A stretch of 21,748 nucleotides of DNA from Amanita rubescens (GCA_015039365.1 WION01000744.1:1-21748), one strand, 5' to 3'. Counted from the stretch's first letter, positions 10,082 to 20,440 are shown. A program made the numbers and translations. The notes: generated from the letters alone by a model not told the origin.

Positions 10082-10087
10082 TATAAA
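10082..10087 (+). promoter_or_regulatory. Likely TATA box of the lectin gene
   Basis: The sequence GTATAAAGG lies 55 nt before the lectin ATG at 10137, the usual distance for a fungal gene with a short leader. The start context is AAACAATG. Confidence 0.55.
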
Positions 10088-10136
10088 GGTCTCTCATGAA
10101 TCGCACTCCAAAGCACAGCTCAACTGTTCTCAAACA

Positions 10137-10775
10137 ATGTTCAAATCTTTCTCCTTCCTCCGAGTCGGGCTCCTCGCTGCCGCTCTTGTTTGCAGTGGTG
10201 TCTTTGCACAAGAAGCCTCAATCAGTTCTGCACAGTCGTCAAAATGTCTCGCAGTCCGCGGCTCTAAGTTCGTCGACCATACTGCCATTGTAACGTATGT
10301 TTTGGCACGCAATCTTATGTTTTTCCTTACCTCTTACTTAATTTCATAGCAACGACTGTGACAATAGTACAAGTCAGCAATGGGTAATCTACTCCGGCCT
10401 CACCGAAGTCAAACTGGCAGACCCGAATACCAATCTTTGCGTTGATGCAAAAACCGGTGAGTCATTGTTAACGCTGAAATGAGTTGAGCTGTGGGCTAAT
10501 TTTGTGTTCCTCATGCCAGTCGACAAAGCTAGCCCAGTTGTTCTCTGGGAGTGCAATCAGGAGCCTTGGCAACAGTGGATCTTCACTGACGATGGATTGC
10601 TTACACTTGCCAACAATACCAGTTTGTTTCACTCCGCTGCCTTCGTTGACTATTACTGAAATATGTTTTTTAAGACCTATGCCTCGAGGCTCCTAATCCC
10701 GGCACTGAAAATGGTGTACAGGTAGAAACGAGCCCTTGCAACGGAGCACTGAATCAGATTTGGAACTTAGTTTAG
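10137..10775 (+). CDS. Small secreted QxW (ricin-B-like) lectin-fold protein (four exons)
   Basis: This is a secreted single-domain protein of the ricin-B-lectin (beta-trefoil, QxW) type, which usually binds sugars. Exons are 10137-10294, 10350-10456, 10520-10621 and 10675-10775, separated by introns of 53-63 bp. The result is a continuous 155-residue frame ending in TAG. Residues 1-24 form a signal peptide (hydrophobic VGLLAAALVCSGVFA, cleavage before QEAS). The mature chain of about 131 residues is one beta-trefoil. It has three QxW-type signatures, QQW at 62-64, QQW at 106-108 and QIW at 150-152, one per subdomain, each preceded by a CL/LC and a D/E-rich strand. Cysteines are paired along the repeats (C56, C83, C100, C125, C144). 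No catalytic domain is attached, so nothing indicates a toxin. Likely roles are cell-wall or glycan binding, or a secreted effector-like protein. Introns 1 and 2 use donors GTATGT and GTGAGT; intron 3 uses the weaker GTTTGT. Confidence 0.9.
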
Positions 10776-11206
10776 TGATGAATAGTTGGTGTGTTGGAAC
10801 CGGAGACATCAGTATATCCGAGCGTGTCGTTAGATACCTGTTCTATCATGGGAGTAATCTATAATACTCTCAGCCTATCGTTTATCAGATCCACGCTTGC
10901 AATCATGGTTTCTATGACATTGTAAACTTCGACGGCCATGGTTCGGTACCGAGGCCGTTCTCATTCTTCCAACCCAACAATTGGGGCGAAAAAGATCCTT
11001 GCAGTATCGCACCCACTTCGCATTCCATCTCCAAATCCCATACTCGTTTGAGTATTCTCTAATCCATCTGGCGACACTCGTGTTTTCCGGGCTATCATAA
11101 AGCTAGAAAAAAGGTGGCGTCCCCGACAGAAAACTGTCCCCATGTCATAAGAGGGACGACGAATGTTTGCAGGGGCACGTTGGTCGAGAAAGAAAGAAAG
11201 TGATAA
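10776..11206. other. Intergenic, nothing recognised
   Basis: This is the lectin 3' flank. A minus-strand 91-codon frame at 10961-11236 has no recognisable motif and extends into the duplicated segment. No RNA gene or repeat was found. Confidence 0.35.
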
Positions 11207-12125
11207 TGTTGAACGTTGCTGTTGACGGAATTGCATATATATGCGCTCCAGAGCTTGAAGGATGTCGATAAATAGCGCATATCAGGTAATTAGAACACCA
11301 CCAGGTGCATCGTTATATCGAAAATGTGAACTCACGATACCGAATTCGCCATGATCCCGCTACCCCGCCCTTATCTCACCAACCGTACTGCACGCTCGTC
11401 AGTCTGACTCCGTGGATGCTCCTGCGGACAAATGATCCACAGCGCCAGGCTCGTATTCGGTTAGTTGCAGTCAAAGAAGCTTCAAGCAGATGCTTGGTTA
11501 TTGAGAACGAACCGCCGCTATATCCCCACGCCGTTGAGTAGAGGATGACAGATGTCAGGTTTTGGCAGATGTCATGGCTACGTTGTAGCCGAGTTTACTT
11601 TTGATCCCGGTAAGGTTTCTAAAGAAATGCCTTGAGTATAAGAGGTCTGACACAAGCTTGGTAGTCAAAGATGTGAGAGGATAGAAGAGCAAGGGGAGCT
11701 AGACGGTTGGATGCGAAAAAGAGGCTTGTTACGATGTGACAGATCTAGTGGCCTATGTGTACGGGATTTACTACTTGATCTGTTTAGCGGACGGGACCAA
11801 GGAGAGCCAGAGGAGCACTTGGGTTAATAGCGGCGGGGACATTTTTTAGCTTGAATGGAGCTATGCTAGAGCCGCGTCATCCATACCATGCGAACAGATG
11901 AAGGAAAAAAGTTCAACACACCTCGAACGCACTGGCGCGGGCCCGGACGTCTTTCACCCTCTCCATGCCACCATCGTACAAACTGCCTGATAAACAGCCA
12001 CTCCTCATTTGTAAGGGAAGGGCAAACACTGCGCAATTTCGGTGTCCTGAACATATGAAGATTTTCGCCCACCTATCGGCACTGAATGAACGGCGCGCTA
12101 CGACTGCTGCGGATATGGGGAAAGC
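11207..12125. repeat. Diverged long direct repeat, copy A
   Basis: This stretch aligns in order with 15731-16670. Shared strings include TTGACGGAATTGCATATAT, TTAGAACACCA, CCAGGTGCATCG, GAACTCACGATA, GGACAAATGATC, AGCTTGGTAGTC, AAGAGGCTTGTTA, TTTACTACTTGATC, GCGGACGGGAC, ACCCTCTCCATGCCACCAT and GCACTAAATGAACGG (with substitutions). Indels separate the blocks. On the minus strand near the right end (about 12060-12215) one frame reads hydrophobically (LLALSALGFFLHLLYF), so part may derive from a membrane-protein gene, but stops interrupt it. The copies differ too much to be recent. Neither a terminal repeat nor a transposase was seen. Confidence 0.75.
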
Positions 12126-13256
12126 GAAGTAGAGGAGGTGGAGGAAGAAACCTAATGCGGAGAGCGCTAGCAGAAGGCACGTTGGGACTTGTGCTGTTCG
12201 CTTGCTACTTTTCGTTGTTGGCGTTGTTTGGATTAAGATTCGGTTTTCACCTTAACATGCTAGCAAAGCGGATGGCGCAGAGGGCAGGATGGACTTGGAT
12301 GTCGTAGAAGATGGAAGCGTTTATCGCCGGCTGTATTTGGGATTGGAAAGACAAGGAGCACGTGTTCCGAAGCACCGTTGTATGGACCGACGATGCTATT
12401 GCTCTGCTCGTTTACCCCTTCATCTTCAACCTTGCTTTTCGCCGTCGCCGTGCTCGTCGGGCATCAGTAAGCGCATACAGGATAGAAAGAGCACACGCAG
12501 TGGTACCCTAACCGCCCGATCTCCGCATAACTGATCGTGTTTATTCAGAGAGGCAGTTACACTGCCTTCGCCTGTTGTCATCAACCAAGTTCGTTTTAGT
12601 AGTCACCGACAGATCATTGATTAGCTATATGATGAGAATCACGGGGTCCGATTTTAAGTCCCCGCATCGTTTTTTTTTTTTTACATTCCTTACTTCCCGC
12701 AGTGACTTGGATATTCCGGGACGCGACTTCCCGAGAACATGCATGAAGAGGAGCGCTAGGAAGCCATCGACCCCGTCCGTTCAGCTACGCACCTAGTAAG
12801 CAAGTTTGACTACCAACCATCTACCTCGAAGAACTGGCAGCTATATGGGACGCCGACAAGCTGATGCCTTCACCGGAATCGCGTCGTGCCGGGAGTATCA
12901 AAACATTTTTGTCACACATCTGCGTGTCAATGCTTTTGAAAATACGTGCTCGCACGTTGTTATAGAGCATATACAAAGTATGGAAGCGATCCAAGCGGGG
13001 ACTGGCCTTGAGGAAGCGGAAGAAGAGCCTGCGCGCTTATGTCTTCTGGAGCCGGAAAAGGGGACTCCAGCGGACAACTCTCGATCGGTCTTCTCAGATC
13101 CTTTCAATTCGCGGCACACGGTTCTTGGCCTGGTAGAAGGTGCCTTGTTCCAGCTCGCTGGATGTACTGGACCAGTGATGCTGTGGCTGTGAACATGATT
13201 GAAATATCCGAGTTCTTTATCCGAGACACCAAATCTGAGACCTCCAACTGACAGTC
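12126..13256. other. Region between repeat copy A and the F-box gene
   Basis: No gene is supported with confidence. Plus-strand frames at 12086-12307 (one hydrophobic stretch, LGLVLFACYFSLLALFGL), 12311-12511 and 12806-13192 (128 codons, starting MTTNHLPRR) have no motif I recognise and no splice partners I could find. The last is the best candidate for a hypothetical gene. A run of about 14 T lies at 12669-12682. Confidence 0.3.
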
Positions 13257-14920
13257 ATGAGACTCTGGATCCGTCGCCGTGGCCTACGACCGTCACCCTT
13301 CGCCAAACTTCCGCCAGAGTTGGTAGGCCGGATTCTCCTGCAGGTATGTATAGTAACCTAATCTCATCATCATTCCCTGAATTGAGCTATAGTTCGCGAG
13401 GGACCCCGATACGTCTTTTAGTGATCTGAAATCACTTTGTCTAGTTTGCAAGAGGTTCGACAAAGATGTACGACACAGAGTCTTGCGCTGCGTGCGCCTA
13501 TTCGGAAATGTCGATAACCCAATGTCCAATATGCTTCAACTCAAAGCTATAATCTCTTCCGACCTAAACGGTCGTCTGGACGCCACAACCACGCTTCTTG
13601 TGGGTGGTTGGAAATGGAGACACGCCGCCGGCGAATGGCGGCTGCCCATGCTTCTCTATTACATCTGCGACGTAGGCGTTGGAGGACTCATTTACCTTGC
13701 TGCGCTCCTTTCATTGCAGAGCCTCTATACTATGCTTTTCAAGCCGCATTCAGTTGTTCTAGGTATACACGATAGTATTGCCCGTTCGCGCACAAAATAT
13801 CGCCTATCTCACGCTTCAGCGCACAATTTGCCTAACGTTCGTCGCGTCATGTAAGTTGGCTATAAATAACTTCAATAGATAAAACTGACGATCTCACAGT
13901 TGGAACGTAGAACCAGCTGAGGATCCGAGTTGGGTATTGTCCGGCACAGCCAAACTACTTCTGCAGTTCCCCCAGCTCTCGGAACTCGTACTCGTGGTCG
14001 ACTGGGAGCGGATATGCTACATACACTTTGAACCCCTGTCCACATTGCGCAATTTACGCAAGCTCAGGGTTGGATTTCTCAAATTGTCGCAGTGGGATTA
14101 TTTTTATCCCATGAAAGAGTTAGGAAAGATTGTAGCAGAAAATCTTAACCTTACTCACCTCGAGCTATTCGCACCCGGCTGCCATGATGGTATAAGCCGC
14201 TCTCAAGTCTTTGGTCAAGTCCCAGTCGGTAGCGTTCTGAATCTAGAACACCTCACTATACCCGATACCACCGAGAATATTACTCCTCATGTGCGCTCCT
14301 TGACTTCCATCAATTTCTACGGCGGGCACGATCGAATTCTTCTAACATTGAAATCTGAGCGGATATTCCCACCGTTCATAGAAACGGCGAATCTTGACGA
14401 TGGCATGATTGACTACCTCCGGAATCACCCCCGAATCGTCGGTCTTTCTGTGTACAAAGATTTCGAGCCGAACCTCAACAAGCCGTTATTAGAAATTATG
14501 GCTCGACATTTTGAAAGCTTGACCCATTTCAGCACCGTCGCCTCTCTCTTCACCTCTATGCAGAATGAAGCTTTGTTCTTGCAATGCACGAACCTCAGCC
14601 AGCTCAAGGTGCTTCTGTACGGTGATCATCTCAACAATGAGGAAATGATTGTGAGTGGAAAATTCACTGGTTGCACGGTGGTGTTGAGCCTGTCTTTTTG
14701 ACCTTAGGAGAGAATTTTGTCAATCGTTGCTTGCCTACCAAGCTCATTAACACTAGTGCTAGTAACTCACCCGACGAGATTCAAAGAATGTGTTGTGCAT
14801 TGTAATCGGTCGCAAGATCCCATGATCCATGACCTGGCGGATCGTATTGTGTTAGAGGAGGCTAAGGCGTGGTCAGGGGTACGTGGGAAAGAGTGGGAGT
14901 CCGAGTGGCTCTTGGGATGA
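13257..14920 (+). CDS. F-box / leucine-rich repeat protein (four exons)
   Basis: This is a probable substrate-recognition subunit of an SCF ubiquitin ligase. Exons are 13257-13343, 13393-13850, 13900-14650 and 14708-14920. Introns are 49, 49 and 57 bp with GTATGT, GTAAGT and GTGAGT donors. Together they give one continuous frame of 502 residues ending in TGA. The N-terminal F-box is split by intron 1: FAKLPPELVGRILLQ, then DLKSLCLVCKRF, matching the LPxELxxxIL...LxxxxLVCKxF pattern. The rest is leucine-rich in the irregular way of basidiomycete F-box proteins: LPNVRRVIW, FPQLSELVLVVDW, LRNLRKLRVGFLKL, LTHLELF, LEHLTIPD, LSQLKVLL. The C-terminus is charged (EAKAWSG to EWLLG). A start at 13257 is chosen because it leads directly into the F-box. 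It lies between the two copies of the ~0.9-kb direct repeat. The target is unknown. Confidence 0.88.
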
Positions 14921-15730
14921 GAATACTCACCGAGAGCGCAGCTTCGACAAGAGGAAGACAAGGTCGCATGACTAGCTAGGGTTCACGTTCAGTAATTGGG
15001 CGTCTGACGGCGCCGGATACAGCTATGGTGACGTAAAGAAGATATTTAAGATGTATTCTAAAAATCCATCGGATCGATTAACATTTTCTATCCCTGCGTT
15101 ATGAAAACATGTTCAGTTACTATGCTTCTCAACCCAATGAATTTGTACAAGATTTAGCACACACTCCCCGTCACCCGCTGTCTTCCAAGTTCTGCTTCTC
15201 GTATCAGTTCAACTGAACATTTCTTTGTCCGTTTCCACACATATTCCGCGAGTAGAACCGGCGTACCTTCCACGTTCTATCATTCGTCCTGCTTCTCTTA
15301 CGCATCGAAAAGCCAGGGACAAACAAAGATAAGGAGGATCAAGTGCCTGCTTGGCATTGGGAAAAGCGGCGATATCCTGGTGCAGGTGCACGGACCAGGT
15401 AGAAATATGACTTGCGGTTGATCGAGATCTGGGGCGAGGAGCCCGGGTACTGGCAGGCCGCCTGGTATGAATGGGTCAGATGGTGTGGATGGAATGGGGG
15501 CGCTAGACTGCAGGAATCTGGGAAGTCGATGGTTGATTGCAGATACGCAGGGGCCCGAGCAACGCTGTCCATCACGGGCTGCTAGACGCTTTTGACCCTT
15601 TCTTCGTATTGGGCCGTCTTGGGGATAGGTATATATACGGGACAGACAGTGAGGAAAGTATAGGAACCAGTGTCGGTATACATTGGAAAGGAGGAACAAT
15701 GCCATGACAATGGGATTCTGAACAAGCCAT
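14921..15730. other. Intergenic 3' of the F-box gene
   Basis: Nothing is supported. A 135-codon minus-strand frame at 15298-15705 is proline-rich (PSDPFIPGGLPVPG) and has no recognisable domain, so it is left out as a gene. Confidence 0.35.
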
Positions 15731-16670
15731 ACTGTTGAACGTCGCTATTGACGGAATTGCATATATGCGTTCCAGAGCTGAAGGATATCGGTAAATAAAG
15801 CATATCGAAACTGATCGTGCCATGCGATGGTTAGAACACCAGGTGCATCGCTATATTAAAGGTATGAACTCACGATATCGAATTCGCAATCCCGTCCTCG
15901 TCCACGTCACCTTACCACGCCTGGCTCCATAGATGCTCCGCCAATGTCCGAAGTAGAAATGTATCTTGTGCTTTCTACTGTCCATTCTGGTCCACTTCGA
16001 GAAGCCGGGGACAAATGATCAACAGCACCAGGATAACTTTCAGTTAGCTCACCTGCTTCGCAGTCGAAGAAGCATTAAACTGGTGTTATCGAGAATGGAC
16101 CACCGCCATCCCGATATCCCCATACCGTCGAGCAGAGCCTGACAGATCGGGACATACCACGGCTATGTTGTAGCTGGGTTTGCAGTTGATCCAACGTTCG
16201 CCATAGCCGTCTTAATCTCCAATCCGTAAGGTTTCTACTTGAGTGACGAGCTTGGTAGTCGAAGACGTGAGGGCATAGAGAGAGGAGGGGGCTAGACAGA
16301 TGGATACGGAAAAGAGGCTTGTTATGATGCGCCAGATCTGGTAGCCCGAGATGCGTACGAGTTTTACTACTTGATCGTTGGCGGACGGGACAAGGAAAGC
16401 TAACTTGAGCTAATAACGATGGCTTGGAAAGATCATGCCCGTTGTTCGTCGGTGAAGTTATGCTAGAGCCACGTCATCAATACCACGTGAAAAGATGAAG
16501 GAAAAAAGTCTAACATACCTCTAACGAATTGGCGTGGGCCTGAACATCTTTTACCCTCTCCATGCCACCATTGTGGTCAAGGACGCGCTTGGAAGCCAAA
16601 CACTGCCCTGGATGTCCCAACTCTCAGCACTAAATGAACGGCGGGGTACGACTGCTGTGGATATGGAAAA
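15731..16670. repeat. Diverged long direct repeat, copy B
   Basis: This is the second copy of the segment at 11207-12125, in the same orientation and about 4.5 kb downstream, with the same block order and scattered indels. Its minus-strand right end and the following 16577-16807 contain a serine/threonine/proline-rich frame (TTTSSHSQPASHAEPAMG) that has no clear match in copy A. Whether the pair is a segmental duplication, two members of a decayed gene family or an old transposon cannot be told here. Confidence 0.75.
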
Positions 16671-17126
16671 TGTGGAGTACTGGAGGAGCCTATGGTTTGG
16701 GAGGAAGGGAATGTGGATGAGATGACGGCGGGGAGCAGCATACCCATGGCAGGTTCCGCGTGTGATGCTGGTTGCGAGTGAGAGGACGTCGTCGTCACGA
16801 TCACCAAAGCCAGTAGAGCGGGCCTAGAGAGGCTGAAGTGAGGAGTGTCGTTGTTGTGATTGTGAAGTGAATCGGTGTAGCAATCGAAGGGTGATTGACC
16901 ACCACAGCAGAATGTGTCACGTCAGGGGCGCTCATCCACAATCTCTAAGAGAGTTTTTCTCCTATTCCTGTTGATTTTCGGATATTGTCATCTAGTGATG
17001 ACACGACGCGGTACACATATGGTTGCCACGGAACGCGCAGTGCCGGATGCGTGAGAGAAACTCACATCAGCGGCAACACAGCCCACGTTTGTCTGCCTCT
17101 CGCAACCGTGTCCTCCCAGTCCCACA
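16671..17126. other. Upstream region of the NACHT gene
   Basis: No gene is seen apart from the unassigned serine-rich minus-strand frame. The NACHT promoter should lie here. No TATA box could be placed. Confidence 0.35.
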
Positions 17127-18617
17127 ATGAACAGTTGCAAACGTGCACTATCAACCGACTCACAGACTAACGCTGATACTCAAACTAAGGTGAAGAAGGT
17201 GAAGGGGAATGACATGCATTTGCAGCCTCAGGCTGTCACTCATGAGTGGGATATGGAAGTGGACTCCAATTATGCAGCTCAGGAACACAGGTGCGATGGG
17301 TCCCCTTGCTCCACTTTCAAATATAAACATTTTAGTAGACAATCATCCACTGCAAATGATGGGTATGCACACCAATGTTATCCAGTTTAAAAAACTCTGC
17401 CTGCTGAATGATGTTGTATTGCTAGTGTCCGAATTTTAGAACATGCCCAGGGTGTTCTTTTGGACAAGTGTACCATAAATGCAGCAAGTCGAGATATGAT
17501 ATTCATTAGTATGTATAAATCAATATGTTTTTGACTGGACAGTTCTGATTCAGCTATTAGCTAACAACATGACAATAAGCATTGGTAAATTTGGAGTTCA
17601 CTACTTTGAATTGGGCTAACAGTAGTACAGATAGTTTTAAGCAGTGGCTATCACCACCTGATCCTTCTACCAATCTCAACAATGCACTTAAGAGCCACTT
17701 GTTTAACACTGGTTCATGGCTTCTCAACAGCCCTGCCTATTTCAAATGGAAACAGAGAGATAACTCATTCTTGTGGATTCATGGTATCTGTAAGTATAAC
17801 ATAAGGTTTCAGTATTCTAAATAAGTAATTCTGTAGCTGGCTCAGGAAAAACTATTCTTTGGTGAGCTTATTAAATTTCCATTTGTTACCATTAACATCT
17901 TCAAAGTTCAACCTTGATTCAGGCCATTCAAAAACAGACTGACAGCAAATCTTCTGCTTTAGCCTACTTCTTTTGTGATGTTTCTGATATCAACAAAAGA
18001 ACTGCAAGAGGTCTCCTTTGCTCACTAATTTTGACCCTTCTTACTCCCCAGAACCAATCGGTACTCAAGGTGCTATTTGAAAAATGCAAAAATGGGCTTC
18101 AAAAACCAACAGATCATGATTTATATGAAGTGTTGAGATCCTACTTGTCTGGATTTCAGGATGTATACTTATTCATTGATGCACTTGATGAATGTGCCAA
18201 TGTGGAGGAAGTACTTGAGCTTGTGAAACTTATTAATAGGTGGAGCATCAGAAGTTGCCACCTTCTTGTCACAAGCAGGAAGGAATTGCCAATTGTCAAC
18301 TCTTTGAGGCAAGCAATGCCCATGGAACTGGATCTCACTTCCATGCCAGTAAATCAAGACATTGAGAAGTATATTGATCATATGCTGTTTACTGCAACTG
18401 AGCTTAAAACATGGAAACCAAATGCCAAGGAACTTATCAAAGTGACACTTATGGAGAAGGGAAAAGGAATGTGAGTATAGCTCTGTCATCTGTTGGATGC
18501 TGGATTATGAAATAATTATCATACATAGGTTTAGATGGGTTGCCTGCCAATTGGAAGAACTAAAACCTTGCAGTAAAAGCCAAAAGATGCTGAGACAAAA
18601 GCTTAACAGTCTCCCTA
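17127..18617 (+). pseudogene. NACHT NTPase (NLR-like) gene, 5' part, cut by an LTR element
   Basis: This is the N-terminal portion of a STAND NTPase of the basidiomycete NACHT family. Supported exons are 17426-17508, 17580-17789, 17837-17861, 17907-18470 and 18529-18617. Introns are 45-71 bp and the phases agree throughout. The likely start is the ATG at 17127 (KR/K-rich N-terminus MNSCKRALSTD, with KVKKVKG), but the splicing of 17127-17425 is unresolved. Motifs in order: QWLSPPDPS and FLWIHGI just before the NTPase core; Walker A GISGSGKT, with its P-loop almost entirely on a 25-nt microexon; the NACHT strand ALAYFFCD; Walker B YLFIDALDEC; the sensor-like LLVTSRKE; and MFRWVACQLEEL. The frame ends at LNSLP exactly where the LTR begins. 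The remaining NACHT part and any WD40/ankyrin/TPR repeats are missing or lie beyond the element. The family acts in non-self recognition and programmed cell death in fungi. The region is visibly more AT-rich than the other genes here. Confidence 0.85.
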
Positions 18618-18668
18618 TGTCAAGCCCCTGTTTTACTCCTTGATACGCCGCATGCTTCGTGCATGTAC

Positions 18669-18729
18669 TGACTCATGTACCCTACGCCCTATGACATAGT
18701 ATGACTCATACCCTGTACCCAATGACTCA
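18669..18729 (+). promoter_or_regulatory. Three TGACTCA motifs in the LTR U3 region
   Basis: Exact TGACTCA occurs at 18669-18675, 18702-18708 and 18723-18729. The last two sit in a repeated ATGACTCATACCCT string. TGACTCA is the core site of AP-1/Gcn4-type bZIP factors. All three lie 20-80 bp upstream of the LTR TATA box, the usual place for U3 activator sites. Binding in this fungus is inference. Confidence 0.6.
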
Positions 18730-18748
18730 TACCCTATGCCCCAAGTAG

Positions 18749-18755
18749 TATATAA
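18749..18755 (+). promoter_or_regulatory. LTR TATA box
   Basis: TATATAA in the context AGTATATAAGTAG, downstream of the three TGACTCA motifs. RNA would start about 30 bp later, setting the U3/R border near 18780. Confidence 0.65.
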
Positions 18756-19102
18756 GTAGCGTATATTGTAGTACATACCCTAAGCAACAAGCTAGTCTTT
18801 CCTTGGACAGCTCGGAGCTCCTCCCTTCATAACTTGCCCTGAACCTCGACGGTTCTTGTATTCGCCCTCGCTGCTTGACACAGTCAGCAGTAGCCTACGA
18901 GTGATTGAGTCTTGTGTTGTGTAGCCTGTCTAAGGCTCGTGACATAAGCTTGTTGCTTTTCTTCACACCACTCACCACGAATTTCCTACGGATTTTCCTC
19001 GCTATCGGCCTGATAGCGCACCTCACATACCTTTACCTTGTTGCAGTTTATATTGCACAAGTACATCAACAACTCTACACAACCCCAAATACCCGCTAAA
19101 CC

Positions 19103-20440
19103 ATGGCCCTTCCAGCTGCGCTCACTGCGATCGCGCTGGCAGGATTCACTTACATCATGAGACGAAACAGAGTACAAGTCGTACAACCCCAGTTCGACGA
19201 AGCCGGAAATATTATTGGCGCATCTATGACAACGGCAATACCGACAATAGAAACAATTGCAACAGAAACAGAAGATGCAACCATCGCTGCTGCAGCAATG
19301 GGAGCAAACATTGCAAATGTCATAGAACAATTACGGGTACAAAACGAAAATTTCCAACGACAACTGGCACAGCAACAACAAGAGTTTGAAAGACAACTCG
19401 GACGAGAACGAAGAGCCGCGGAAAGAGCCGACAGGGACGCCGATAGACTTAGGACACGACCACCGGAGCTAAAAATTGAACCTCCGGAACACTACGAAGG
19501 CGAACCGGCGGAAATAGATTCATGGCTCAGAAGGATGAATTACTACTTCGTCCAAGTAAGGTTAACGGATGATATCGCACGGGTCACATATGCGATCCAA
19601 CGAATCAGAAAAGGAAAAGGAAACCGAGCATCAAATTGGGCAAACGGAAAAAATAGGAGAAATTGCCCAGAATGACGAAGAAAGGGTCAGATTCGCAAAT
19701 ACCTACCCAGGACGAACCTGCACCCATTACCAGGCATGCACATTGGTACCGGCAGAAGGAGCGACCCCAGAACATCCGGAATGGGAAGAATACGTCTTCA
19801 TTCATAAACCACCCTTCGTGAACTGGAACGTGTTCGCAGAAGAAGCAAGACAATACTTCCTTACAACGGAAACCCGGGACGAAGCAATAAAGAAATTACG
19901 AGAATTAAAACAAGGAGATAAAACCATCGAAGAATACATTATCGAATTCAAAGGATGGGCCCAACTCTCAGGCTTCGACGAAATCGCCTTGATCGACCAA
20001 TTCAAAAAAGGTGTTAAAGTCGGAGTAGGAAGGAGGGTGATCGAATTGGGAAACCCCGGAGACGGCAGCGCACCAGGACAACTCCAAGCCTGGTACGCAA
20101 GAGCAACGGAAATAGAAAAACAATTCCGGGAAGCCGAAAGATACTATGGGAAAAGAGAATTTAAAGTCACAAGGACGAACGCACAAGCCGGGCCGAGCCA
20201 ACCGAAAAAGGAAACAATCACGGTCAAAGTTAAAGACGAAAATGCAATGGATGTAGACCAAACCCAACAACACGACCTCCGCCAAAGTGTTACAACTGCG
20301 GAAAAATCGGTCACATTGCGAAATACTGCAAAGGAAAAACCGTGATTAGAAGGCAGGCGGTGGGAGACTACTTCGGAACAATGACCGAAGAAGAAAAGAC
20401 GGAAATGAAGGAGAAATTGGGTTTTGTCAAGGATCAGTGA
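19103..20440 (+). pseudogene. Retrotransposon gag, frameshifted
   Basis: This is the gag capsid/nucleocapsid coding region. The ATG at 19103 has a good context (TAAACCATGG). The N-terminus is unusually hydrophobic (ALPAALTAIALAGFTYIM), followed by a glutamine/arginine-rich coiled coil (IEQLRVQNENFQRQLAQQQQ). Next is the matrix-like WLRRMNYYF and a retrotrans_gag capsid segment (TTETRDEAIKKLRELKQG, then GWAQLSGFDE). It ends with a CCHC zinc knuckle CX2CX4HX4C at 20288-20329 and a TGA at 20438-20440. The frame shifts +1 in an A6 run near 19647-19652 and shifts back by -1 near 20260-20272. The knuckle is therefore in the same frame as the start codon, but the capsid between is not. Either the copy is broken, or frameshifting is involved; decay is more likely. 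Confidence 0.85.

Larger units (their letters stand above)
18618..18944 (+). repeat. 5' long terminal repeat (327 bp, proposed ends)
   Basis: The proposed LTR starts TGTCAAGCCC and ends CTCGTGACA, giving the perfect 5-bp terminal inverted repeat TGTCA/TGACA. It contains a TATA box at 18749-18755 and a pyrimidine-rich stretch downstream (CTAGTCTTTCCTTGGAC). The left end is firm because NACHT coding similarity stops there. The right end is inferred only from TGACA; no clear tRNA primer-binding site (TGG...) follows, so it could differ. The 3' LTR lies outside the window. Confidence 0.7.

Noticed and set aside
10137..10775. Lectin as a ricin-type toxin gene
   Set aside because: Only a single secreted QxW carbohydrate-binding domain is present; no catalytic chain or toxin domain accompanies it.
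12806..13192. 128-codon plus-strand frame as a hypothetical gene
   Set aside because: No recognisable domain, promoter or splice partner; kept only as a note within the 12126-13256 entry.
15298..15705. 135-codon proline-rich minus-strand frame
   Set aside because: Other minus-strand frames overlap it, no family is recognised, and composition alone explains it.
18905..19330. Frames across the LTR end and reverse strand of gag
   Set aside because: The minus-strand cysteine-rich frame is a shadow of the A-rich gag codons, and the LTR-spanning plus frame has no motif.
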